Shown here: positions 1 to 6,684 of the stretch, piece by piece
Layout of the letters: every line of letters starts with the position of its first letter
Position numbering within the stretch: the first letter of the stretch is position 1
Origin: Chromatiales bacterium
Lineage (GTDB): Bacteria; Pseudomonadota; Gammaproteobacteria; UBA6429; Thiohalophilaceae
Direction: 5' to 3'
NCBI GenBank assembly: GCA_027057985.1
Contig: JALUTJ010000454.1
Coordinates: 12,503-21,228, forward strand
DNA length: 8,726 nucleotides
Notes under the pieces: model-generated
The model's database searches: none
The model's input: the letters and a program-made list of their open reading frames with translations, nothing else
What the model was told of the DNA's origin: nothing
Made by a program: the position numbers and the translations under genes

Positions 1-30
1 TTATCAGAAAAGTTAAATTGTCAGCTCACT

Positions 31-2991
31 TCAACCAGCAATAATTAGTCGTAGCGCATCCAGCCGCAGTTGTGGATACTGGATATATTCCAGTATCTGT
101 GTTTTTTCATCTTCAAGCTGCTGTATCTCGTCATCACGCACATTGGGATTATTTTTCTGCAAGGATCGCAGACGGGATAGCTGTTCACCCAGCCGGGATT
201 CAACTTCCTCCTCGGCAGCTTCTATCAGTGAAGGCAGGTTATGCGCCAGCTGCGTCTCGGCATGACTGATAATCCGGCGCAGGGTGTCACGGTGTCCCAT
301 GACAACCTGGCGGAATGTTGCGGCATCCACCGATGGTACCAGGCTCTTGCAGGCAGTAAAGCTAATGCTTTCACTGTGATCAACCTGCTCTTTGTCCATT
401 AACAGGCGAATAAGCTGGGCGGGCATAAACCGATCTATCTGCAGATGCGCCGGCGCAATACATTGCACTGCAAAGATCATTTCAAGCAATACTGTTCCGG
501 TGCTAAAGGCCTTGTTTTTGATAATACTGAAAGCCACGTTGCCATGCTCTCCTTCAAGCACCATGTCCATACTGCCGGTTACCATGGGGTGTTCCCAGCT
601 CATAAAGAGACGATCTTCATGTACCAGTGCGGTTTCACGATCAAAAGTAATAGTGACACCATCATCCGGTAATTCAGGGAAATGCGGGGTAAGCATGTGA
701 TTACCCGGATGCAGAACATAACTGGCATAACTGTGTTCATTCTGTTCCACGCCATAGGTATCGAATACACGCAGCATATAATCCTGCAAGCCAGAAGTAT
801 TTTCTATCTCATGAATTTCATCGATCAGTTGATCAGCAACCGCTTTACGGAAAGAGTTGATTTCCAGCAGACGATCTCTTCCTTTTTGCAGTTCCTGGTT
901 AAGTTGCTGGTAAAGCGGTTTTGCCTGATCAAGCAAAGCGATCAGTTCTTCAACCGGATAAGTCGTCTGTTCCAGTAACTGTTGCAGAGTAGCGCCAAGC
1001 TGTTTCATCAGTCCCTGTCCAACCGGGCAGGTCTGGGCAAAGGCCTGTAGTCCTTCACGATACCAGTGGAACATGATTTCCTGTGCCGACTCGCGGATAT
1101 ACGGGACATGGATCTGGATGGTTTCTTTTTGCCCGATACGATCGAGGCGGCCGATACGCTGTTCCAGCAGATCAGGGTTAAGCGGCAGATCAAACAGAAC
1201 AAGGTGATGAGCAAACTGGAAGTTACGACCTTCACTACCAATCTCGGAACAGATCAGAGCCTGTGCCCCCTGTTCCATATCAGCAAAATAAGCCGCGGCA
1301 CGATCGCGTTCAATAATACTGAGCTCCTCATGGAAAACTGCAGTACGAATGGCATGGCGGTTAGCCAGGATATCGTCGAGTTCCAGCGCGGTTTCGGCAT
1401 GGGCACAGATGACCAGTACCTTTTCATTTTTCAGCTGTTTTAGTAACTGCAATAACCATTCAAAGCGGGGATCAAAACTGCTCCAGTGCGGGCTGTCTTT
1501 AAGAAAGGAAATGCCAATTTTCTGTAAGCGCTGGTATGCAGCTTCAGGGGTTAGCATAACCTCGGCAAAGCTACGTTGAAAGTCCAGTGCAAACTGAAAT
1601 TTTTTATCTTCACTGGTAAAAATTTTATTAAAGACGTCGTTATAGTTTGAAGTTGCAGGCAGAGGGGCGGCCTGAACTTCTCGCTCGGGAAAGCCCTTGA
1701 TGGCCTGGCGTGTATTACGAAACAGTACTCGGCCGGTACCATGCTGGTCGATAAGTAACTGTACGATTTTCTGGCGTAGAGCCTGCTGATCGCCTTCGCC
1801 CTTTGCAAGGTCATCGAGCAGAACCTGGTTGTCATGAGGAATAAACTCCTCTAGCACCTTTATATCTTTTTCGCTTAATGCGCGATCTTCGATAAGGGCA
1901 TCAGCGGTGTTGGCAAGACGGTTATAGTGTGCTTCCTCAGCGAGGAAAACGTCGAGATCATGAAAGCGATGCGGATCAAGCAGGCGCAGCCGGGCAAAAT
2001 GACTGGCTGGGCCAAGTTGTTCCGGGGTTGCGGTAAGCAGTAAAACACTGGCCGTTTTTTCTGCCAGTTGCTCAACCATACGATATTCTGAACTGACATC
2101 TTCTGCTGACCATTCAAGGTGGTGGGCTTCATCGACAACCATGAGATCCCATTGTGCATCGATGATCTGTTGCTGGCGCTGAGGGTTTCGCATCAGAAAA
2201 TCGAGACTGCATAAAACCAGTTGCTCGGTCTGAAAAGGATTCATTACCTCGCCATCATCATCTTCTTTTTTATCCAGTGACTTGCAGCGGGCTTCGTTAA
2301 AAAGACTGAAGCGAAGATTGAAGCGGCGCAGCATTTCTACCAGCCACTGGTGTAACAGGGTATCGGGTACAATGATCAGTACCCGTTGCGTCCGTCCGGT
2401 TACCAGTTGCTGATGCAGGATAAGCCCGGCTTCAATGGTTTTACCCAGTCCAACTTCATCTGCCAATAGTACCCGGGGTGAAGGACGCGAGGCCACTTCA
2501 TGCGCGATATATAGCTGGTGTGGGATCAGGCTCATACGGGCACCGTATAAACCGTTTACCTCGGAGCCAGCAAGCTGATGATGAATACGCAGGGTATCAT
2601 GGCGCAGGATATAGGCTTTCTCTGCATCGAACTGCGCGGTAAAAAGGCGATCCTGAGGCCGGTTTAACTTGATGGTAGCACTGAGTTCATTTTCATTAAC
2701 AAGCCTTTCATGGCCGTTATCATCAAGCACCGAGTAATGAACGATACCATGTTCTTCGTTAACGGCCTGCACCTTGTATTTTTTATTATCCGTTGTGGTG
2801 ATGGTATCTGCCACGGCAAACGTTACCCGGCTCAATGGTGCCTGTTCAATGGCATAGGTGCGCAGGTTATCAGTGGCAGGAAAATAGATGCTGACCGTGC
2901 GCTGATCCAGCTCACGGATTATACCGAGACCAAGCTCACTTTCACTATTACTGATCCAGCGCTGGCCGGGAACAAAAACTTCAATACTCAC
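31..2991 (-). CDS. rapA: RNA polymerase-associated protein RapA (Swi2/Snf2 ATPase)
   Basis: RapA binds core RNA polymerase and uses ATP to recycle polymerase stalled in post-termination complexes (known for the E. coli protein). This copy is 986 residues, close to the 968 of E. coli. The N-terminal ~110 residues fit the Tudor-like domains, starting with the family-typical FVPGQRW. The ATPase core follows: Walker A DEVGLGKT (residues 178-185, Lys184), DEAH box at 287-290, and motif III-like LLLTATPEQLG around 317-327. The second helicase lobe has SEIGSEGRNFQ (582-592) and EQRIGRLDRIGQ (610-621), so all ATPase motifs look intact. The remaining C-terminal third is the RapA-specific region, with a Glu/Gln-rich likely coiled coil near the end. 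The start is GTG at 2991, supported by AGGA seven bases upstream. It lies 31 bp downstream of arsM on the same strand, an uncommon neighbour for rapA. No terminator is visible in the 30 bases after the stop. Confidence 0.97.
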   Translation of the reverse strand: MSIEVFVPGQRWISNSESELGLGIIRELDQRTVSIYFPATDNLRTYAIEQAPLSRVTFAVADTITTTDNKKYKVQAVNEEHGIVHYSVLDDNGHERLVNENELSATIKLNRPQDRLFTAQFDAEKAYILRHDTLRIHHQLAGSEVNGLYGARMSLIPHQLYIAHEVASRPSPRVLLADEVGLGKTIEAGLILHQQLVTGRTQRVLIIVPDTLLHQWLVEMLRRFNLRFSLFNEARCKSLDKKEDDDGEVMNPFQTEQLVLCSLDFLMRNPQRQQQIIDAQWDLMVVDEAHHLEWSAEDVSSEYRMVEQLAEKTASVLLLTATPEQLGPASHFARLRLLDPHRFHDLDVFLAEEAHYNRLANTADALIEDRALSEKDIKVLEEFIPHDNQVLLDDLAKGEGDQQALRQKIVQLLIDQHGTGRVLFRNTRQAIKGFPEREVQAAPLPATSNYNDVFNKIFTSEDKKFQFALDFQRSFAEVMLTPEAAYQRLQKIGISFLKDSPHWSSFDPRFEWLLQLLKQLKNEKVLVICAHAETALELDDILANRHAIRTAVFHEELSIIERDRAAAYFADMEQGAQALICSEIGSEGRNFQFAHHLVLFDLPLNPDLLEQRIGRLDRIGQKETIQIHVPYIRESAQEIMFHWYREGLQAFAQTCPVGQGLMKQLGATLQQLLEQTTYPVEELIALLDQAKPLYQQLNQELQKGRDRLLEINSFRKAVADQLIDEIHEIENTSGLQDYMLRVFDTYGVEQNEHSYASYVLHPGNHMLTPHFPELPDDGVTITFDRETALVHEDRLFMSWEHPMVTGSMDMVLEGEHGNVAFSIIKNKAFSTGTVLLEMIFAVQCIAPAHLQIDRFMPAQLIRLLMDKEQVDHSESISFTACKSLVPSVDAATFRQVVMGHRDTLRRIISHAETQLAHNLPSLIEAAEEEVESRLGEQLSRLRSLQKNNPNVRDDEIQQLEDEKTQILEYIQYPQLRLDALRLIIAG

Positions 2992-2998
2992 AGATTAT

Positions 2999-3002
2999 TC
3001 CT
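2999..3002 (-). promoter_or_regulatory. Shine-Dalgarno site of rapA
   Basis: Read on the minus strand, AGGA lies seven bases before the GTG at 2991. It decides the non-ATG start, which also gives the family-typical N-terminus MSIEVFVPGQRW. I see no convincing promoter in the 31 bp between arsM and rapA, which favours read-through from arsM. An internal promoter within arsM is not excluded. Confidence 0.6.
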
Positions 3003-3022
3003 GTTGTAGTCTGAACAATAAT

Positions 3023-3892
3023 TTATTGACCCGGCTTGATAGCTTCAATATGGGCGGAGACGACATAGTCGGTTACATTCTTACCCGGTGCCCAGTCGCG
3101 GATAAATTCCTTCGATTCATCTTTGGGGGTAATCCGGATCTGCTCAAAACCGGCCTGCTGCATCATGGCTTCAAGATCCGCGATCAGGGAGGCGCCGGCC
3201 ATGCAACCGGCATAAAGTGCGGGATCATTTTTCATTTCTTCCGGCATTTCACAGGTGGCGACAACATCGGAAATCGCCAGCCGGCCTCCGGGTTTGAGAA
3301 TACGCAGGGCATCCCGAAAGACCTGGGCCTTGTTTGGCGAGAGATTGATTACACAGTTAGAGATAATGACATCCACGCTATTATCTGCAACCGGCAGGTG
3401 TTCGATTTCACCAAGCCGGAATTCGACATTGTCAAAACCGGCAATTTCGGCATTGTTTCTGGCCTTGCTGAGCATGGTGGGGGTCATATCGATACCGATG
3501 ACCCGGCCGCTTTTACCGACTTCACGAGCGGCAAGAAAGGCATCGAATCCGCCACCAGCACCGAGATCAACCACGGTCTCACCGGCTTTTAGCGAGGCAA
3601 TCGCACGTGGATTACCGCAGCCCAGACCCATATCGGCCCCCTTGGGCACATTTTCCAGATCTTCTTCAGAATAGCCCAGGCGCAGGGAATTAAGGGTATT
3701 GATATCGATGTCTTCAGAAACTCCGCAGCAGCTGGATTCCACCCCACAGCTCTCATTGTTATTGCTGGCCTCGGCTACTTTGGCGTAACTCTCCCGGACA
3801 TGCTGGCGCACGCTGTCGGACTGGCTGTGTTGTTCGCTGGATGGAACTTCGCCACAGCAGGCAGATGAGTTACAGGAGGTGGATTCGCTCAT
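3023..3892 (-). CDS. arsM: Arsenite S-adenosylmethionine methyltransferase ArsM
   Basis: ArsM transfers methyl groups from S-adenosylmethionine to trivalent arsenic in the cytoplasm, giving methylated and eventually volatile arsines. The 289-residue protein has a class I methyltransferase core: motif I VVDLGAGGGFDAF (residues 107-119), the acidic motif GIDMTP (133-138), and LKPGGRLAISDV (199-210). The cysteines expected of ArsM are present: Cys92 in GLGCGNP, Cys180 in SNCVINL and Cys230 in YAGCMAGA, in the positions of the As(III)-binding cysteines of characterised ArsM proteins. Cys49 and Cys55-Cys56 (SSCCG) are candidates for the fourth conserved cysteine region. Further N-terminal cysteines Cys7 and Cys12-Cys13 form a Cys-rich leader. 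The ATG at 3892 has GGAG seven bases upstream. No arsR, arsB or acr3 is nearby. The gene is divergent from the histidine kinase and lies directly upstream of rapA. Confidence 0.94.
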   Translation of the reverse strand: MSESTSCNSSACCGEVPSSEQHSQSDSVRQHVRESYAKVAEASNNNESCGVESSCCGVSEDIDINTLNSLRLGYSEEDLENVPKGADMGLGCGNPRAIASLKAGETVVDLGAGGGFDAFLAAREVGKSGRVIGIDMTPTMLSKARNNAEIAGFDNVEFRLGEIEHLPVADNSVDVIISNCVINLSPNKAQVFRDALRILKPGGRLAISDVVATCEMPEEMKNDPALYAGCMAGASLIADLEAMMQQAGFEQIRITPKDESKEFIRDWAPGKNVTDYVVSAHIEAIKPGQ

Positions 3893-3899
3893 GGGTGTT

Positions 3900-3903
3900 C
3901 TCC
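3900..3903 (-). promoter_or_regulatory. Shine-Dalgarno site of arsM
   Basis: Minus-strand GGAG lies seven bases before the ATG at 3892. It is a near-ideal ribosome-binding site and fixes the start that keeps the Cys-rich N-terminus. Confidence 0.6.
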
Positions 3904-3929
3904 GGATAGTTAAGGATTATCGGGGCTCA

Positions 3930-3938
3930 ATAATAGCA
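3930..3938 (-). promoter_or_regulatory. Candidate extended -10 promoter element of arsM
   Basis: On the minus strand this reads TGCTATTAT: a TG-n extension followed by TATTAT (five of six matches to TATAAT). No good -35 hexamer sits at normal spacing, which is tolerated in extended -10 promoters. Transcription would start near 3923, leaving a leader of about 30 bases with the GGAG site in it. The GCTATT motif is repeated just upstream (GCTATTTTGCTATT). This was found by eye only. Confidence 0.35.
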
Positions 3939-3950
3939 AAATAGCGAGCC

Positions 3951-3972
3951 AGGGACGCGAATAAATGTCCCT
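3951..3972. repeat. Short inverted repeat upstream of arsM
   Basis: AGGGAC (3951-3956) and GTCCCT (3967-3972) are perfect 6-bp inverted arms around 10 bases. They lie just upstream of the candidate arsM -10 element, where an operator or activator site could be. A second pair, GGCTC (3924-3928) and GAGCC (3946-3950), brackets the -10 element itself. Arms this short can arise by chance. Confidence 0.3.
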
Positions 3973-4020
3973 TAGCGGCCAAAATAGCCTGAAAGCAGGA
4001 GTGTAAAACACGCAATTATT

Positions 4021-4051
4021 TTGTCAATTTAATCAAGTATTTTGTTAGCAT
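4021..4051 (+). promoter_or_regulatory. Weak candidate promoter for the histidine kinase operon
   Basis: TTGTCA (4021-4026, five of six to TTGACA) is followed after 19 bases by TAGCAT (4046-4051, four of six to TATAAT). The spacer is slightly long and the -10 is poor. The surrounding sequence is AT-rich, and a promoter is expected here because the upstream gene is divergent. This is the best candidate I can see, not a confident call. Confidence 0.25.
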
Positions 4052-4093
4052 GCCGACAAAGAAAATATTGCATTACAGGAATGAAATACTCCA

Positions 4094-5551
4094 ATGAAGG
4101 TTATCTCAGAAGATTCATTGAAAATTGCGCTCGGTTTTCTCGTTATGCTGGTCCTGCTGGTAGTCATGACCCTGCTTGGCCTGAGCAAAATGCAGGATAT
4201 CCAGTCCAAGATCGAGGTTATTACCAGCGAAAATAATCTCAAGACCGAGCTGATGATGACCATTCGCCACGGCATTTATGAGCGTGAAGTGAGTCTACGC
4301 AATATCCTGTTACTGGATGACCCTTTTGAACGGGATGAAGGTAAGTCCCGTTTTAATCAGCATGCCATTGATATAGTCGCCGCCCGCAACCAGTTTGCGA
4401 CGATGCGGCTTAATGACAGGGAAAAACAATTACTAGAAGAAATCAATGCTGCCATGCGTAAGGCTTATTACGCCCAGGTTAATCTTATCGATAAAAGTAT
4501 CTATCGTGCCGAAGAGCCAATTACCCGGGATGAGATCGAACGAGCCTTTCAGACCCAGGAAGTATTTATGGAACGGGTTAAGCAGATGATTTCACTGCAA
4601 AAAAACGCAACTCAGAAAGCACTGAAGGATGCAAGACAGTCCTATAACCAGGCGCGTACTTCAATTTATATTCTCGGAAGCGCGGCCTTGCTGGTCGGAA
4701 GCCTGGTGGCTATTCTGGTTATTCGCCTTAATGAATCTCAGAGCCGTAGTATTCGTGAAGCTCTGCGCAAGGTCGAGGAGGCCAATAGCCAGTTAGAAGA
4801 TCGGGTGGAACGACGTACCCGGCAACTGGCACTGGCGCGTGATGAAGCGCTGGCCTCGAGCAAGGCAAAGGATGCCTTTATGGCAACCATGAGTCACGAG
4901 TTGCGTACTCCACTTAATATTATTCTTGGTTATAGCGAGCTACTGGAAGAAATCGTCGATGAAGACAGTCAGACACAGTATCTGCCAGACCTGAAAAAAA
5001 TCAAGAATGCCGCACAGCATCAACTGGGCCTGATTAACTCGATCCTGGATATATCAAAGATTGAGGAAGGTAAGCTGGATATTCACCCGGTTGAATTTAA
5101 TATTTGCGAATTACTGCATGATATAAAAGAAGCCGCGTTGCCGTTAATGGCGAAGAACCAGAACGCGTTTAACCTGAACTGCAGTAATAATGCCGGGATG
5201 ATGTATTCGGATGATACTCGTATTCGTCAGATTCTATTGAACCTGATCAGTAATGCTGCAAAGTTTACCGAGCAGGGTCAGGTATCTTTAAACGTTGAAG
5301 TTGATGAAAATGAAATTTCTTTTGTGGTAGAGGATACTGGCATTGGCATAGATGAGAATTACAAGAGCCAGTTATTCAAAAAGTTCTCACAGGAAGATAA
5401 TTCTACAACACGGCGTTATACCGGCTCCGGGCTTGGTCTTTCTATTTCACGTCACCTTGCAGTATTGCTAAAGGGCAGTATTTCTGTTGAAAGTGAAAAA
5501 GGAAAAGGTTCCAGGTTTACATTACGCCTGCCAATTATTTATGTGGAGTAG
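4094..5551 (+). CDS. Membrane sensor histidine kinase (orphan)
   Basis: This is a two-component sensor kinase of 485 residues. A first membrane helix (about 11-30) is followed by a periplasmic segment (31-189) that looks like a four-helix-bundle sensor. It includes VSLRNILLLDDPFERDEGKS-like text near residues 66-85, which resembles the 4HB_MCP type of chemoreceptors. A second membrane helix covers about 190-210. I see no clear HAMP domain; instead a charged coiled coil (about 215-260) leads to the H-box MSHELRTP with His268. The ATPase domain is complete: N-box NLISNAAKFT (Asn387), G1 EDTGIGI (413-419), F-box LFKKFSQED (427-435) and G2 GSGLGLSI (444-451). There is no receiver domain and no response regulator gene in the window, so its partner lies elsewhere. 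The ATG at 4094 is the only sensible start, because a stop lies four codons upstream in frame and the first helix begins by residue 11. The nearest AGGA is 13 bases away, so initiation may be modest. The ligand cannot be told from sequence. Confidence 0.92.
   Translation: MKVISEDSLKIALGFLVMLVLLVVMTLLGLSKMQDIQSKIEVITSENNLKTELMMTIRHGIYEREVSLRNILLLDDPFERDEGKSRFNQHAIDIVAARNQFATMRLNDREKQLLEEINAAMRKAYYAQVNLIDKSIYRAEEPITRDEIERAFQTQEVFMERVKQMISLQKNATQKALKDARQSYNQARTSIYILGSAALLVGSLVAILVIRLNESQSRSIREALRKVEEANSQLEDRVERRTRQLALARDEALASSKAKDAFMATMSHELRTPLNIILGYSELLEEIVDEDSQTQYLPDLKKIKNAAQHQLGLINSILDISKIEEGKLDIHPVEFNICELLHDIKEAALPLMAKNQNAFNLNCSNNAGMMYSDDTRIRQILLNLISNAAKFTEQGQVSLNVEVDENEISFVVEDTGIGIDENYKSQLFKKFSQEDNSTTRRYTGSGLGLSISRHLAVLLKGSISVESEKGKGSRFTLRLPIIYVE
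5545..5548 (+). promoter_or_regulatory. Shine-Dalgarno site of the 54-residue membrane protein gene
   Basis: GGAG lies six bases before the ATG at 5555, inside the last codons of the histidine kinase gene. It supports translation of the small downstream frame and its coupling to the kinase. Confidence 0.5.
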
Positions 5552-5554
5552 GGA

Positions 5555-5719
5555 ATGATAAGAATATTATCTATGTTGCTGGCCTCGCTGGCTTCCTACC
5601 TGGTTATCGACAAGTTACAGCCCTACGCCGGACTGAGTGTGCGTGCTTTTATCGGGTTGATCGCTTTCGTTGTTGTTTTTGTTTATACCGACCGTTACCT
5701 GAAGAATCTTCGGGATTGA
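5555..5719 (+). CDS. Small two-helix membrane protein (54 residues)
   Basis: This is a 54-codon frame, ATG at 5555 to TGA at 5717-5719. It begins three bases after the histidine kinase stop and has GGAG six bases upstream. The translation begins MIRILSMLLASLASYLVIDK and ends TDRYLKNLRD. It contains two hydrophobic stretches, about residues 2-18 and 29-46, joined by a short polar loop (DKLQPYAGLSVR) and followed by a positively charged tail. That suggests a hairpin in the inner membrane with both ends in the cytoplasm. I do not recognise a family. Its position between a membrane kinase and the MerB-like gene suggests an accessory role, perhaps with the kinase, but this is inference. That it is a real gene rests on the ribosome-binding site, the tight spacing and the coherent membrane topology. 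Confidence 0.65.
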   Translation: MIRILSMLLASLASYLVIDKLQPYAGLSVRAFIGLIAFVVVFVYTDRYLKNLRD

Positions 5720-5753
5720 AATTTTTCTGCAAGTTGTATGAGAGTGACAGAAA

Positions 5754-6371
5754 ATGATAAGAGCCGAAAATGCAATTGAAAGACTTAATACACTTTTACC
5801 GCTGGCACAACGTAAGCAGCAGCTGGATGAGGAAAGCCTGACAGCTTCCCTGAAAATCATGCAGCAACTGGCTTTTTATGGTCGGATTAATGATAAGTTT
5901 GAAACAGATATTATTAATAAACTGTCAGGCCAGGATCTTATTGTCATAGATGAAAAAACAGGTAAGATTAAAGGTGCCTATCCGTTTAGCCTGCAGCAAA
6001 CCGCACACCATCTTGTCTATAATGAAGTGAATATCTATGCCATGTGTGCCCTTGATGCACTGGCAGTGTCGGCAGTTTACGGTTTTCGGATGAAAATCAC
6101 CTCGCAGTGTGGATTAACCGAAACCCCCATTACGATTATTTTAAATGGCGACAGCACAGAAAAGGTTTCACCATTTAATGATGTACAGCTTGGTGTTCAG
6201 TGGCAGGACCCCGGTAGCTGTGCAGCGGATAATCTTTGCCTGCAGATGGTGTTTTTAAAGGATCGTAAAACCGCGGAACAATGGCAGTCTCGCTTTGCTG
6301 GCAGTGATATCTTTACCCTTGACGAAGCGATTTATTTTGCAGGCGAATATTTCAAACCCCTGTTAAAATAA
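5754..6371 (+). CDS. MerB-family organomercurial (alkylmercury) lyase-like protein
   Basis: MerB cleaves the carbon-mercury bond of organomercurials in the cytoplasm, releasing Hg(II). This 205-residue protein is close to the usual ~212. The N-terminal part (about 25-90) fits the winged-helix-like MerB domain, ending in IDEKTGKIKGAYPFSLQQT, which parallels the MerB segment before the active site. The core YAMCALDALAVSAVYG (residues 95-110) matches MerB YAWCALDT: Cys98 and Asp101 correspond to catalytic Cys96 and Asp99. Cys119 in TSQCG corresponds to structural Cys117. Cys162 in NLCLQMVFLKDRKTAEQW aligns with catalytic Cys159, with the TAE-x-W landmark at the same distance. The alignments were made from memory of the Tn501/R831-type MerB sequence. 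Overall identity looks low, so the true substrate is uncertain. No merA, merR or transport genes are in the window. The gene lies 34 bp after the small membrane gene and 4 bp before the DUF3301 gene. Its Shine-Dalgarno site is weak. Confidence 0.8.
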   Translation: MIRAENAIERLNTLLPLAQRKQQLDEESLTASLKIMQQLAFYGRINDKFETDIINKLSGQDLIVIDEKTGKIKGAYPFSLQQTAHHLVYNEVNIYAMCALDALAVSAVYGFRMKITSQCGLTETPITIILNGDSTEKVSPFNDVQLGVQWQDPGSCAADNLCLQMVFLKDRKTAEQWQSRFAGSDIFTLDEAIYFAGEYFKPLLK

Positions 6372-6375
6372 AGTA

Positions 6376-6681
6376 ATGGAACTGCTTATTGCTATAAGTA
6401 TGATTGCAGGGCTGGCTTACTGGCTGGACAGCATGCGTGCCAAGGAAATTGCAACCGAGGCCGCTCGCAGGCAATGTCAGAAATATCTGCTGGAATTTCT
6501 TGACGATACGGTACAGCTCAAAAAAGTGCGTTTACGTCGTAATGCTTATGGTCAACTTGGTTTTTTTCGCCAATACCGCTTTGAATTTACCAGTACCGGT
6601 CTACAACGCTACAGTGGTGAAGCACGCCTGATAAATAAAACCCTGCTTGGTATTAGCCTGCAACCTTACCAGTTTGAGTAA
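6376..6681 (+). CDS. DUF3301 family membrane-anchored protein
   Basis: The 101-residue protein fits DUF3301, a gammaproteobacterial family of unknown function. A hydrophobic N-terminus (residues 1-17, ending in Trp16) would anchor it in the inner membrane. The family-like body follows: RRQCQKYLLEFLDDTVQL (31-48, with Cys34 and the Asp43-Asp44 pair), then an Arg-rich stretch, RQYRFEFTSTGLQRYSGEARL (65-85) and a closing LGISLQPYQFE. It begins four bases after the MerB-like stop and lacks a good Shine-Dalgarno site, so translational coupling is likely. The last gene of this plus-strand run, it ends 3 bp from the convergent HopJ-family gene, leaving no space for a dedicated terminator. Confidence 0.85.
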   Translation: MELLIAISMIAGLAYWLDSMRAKEIATEAARRQCQKYLLEFLDDTVQLKKVRLRRNAYGQLGFFRQYRFEFTSTGLQRYSGEARLINKTLLGISLQPYQFE

Positions 6682-6684
6682 AAT

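Noticed and set aside
1066..1443. Plus-strand frame of 125 codons opposite rapA
   Set aside because: It is antisense to the conserved helicase domain of RapA, and I see no protein features in it.
3026..3674. Long plus-strand frames opposite arsM (up to 188 codons)
   Set aside because: They are antisense to a clear ArsM, have no ribosome-binding site or family features, and are explained by the codon bias of the opposite strand.
4002..4020. Possible terminator: GTGT-AAA-ACAC hairpin followed by an AT-rich run
   Set aside because: The stem is only 4 bp and AT-rich, and it lies between divergent genes, where no transcript needs to end.
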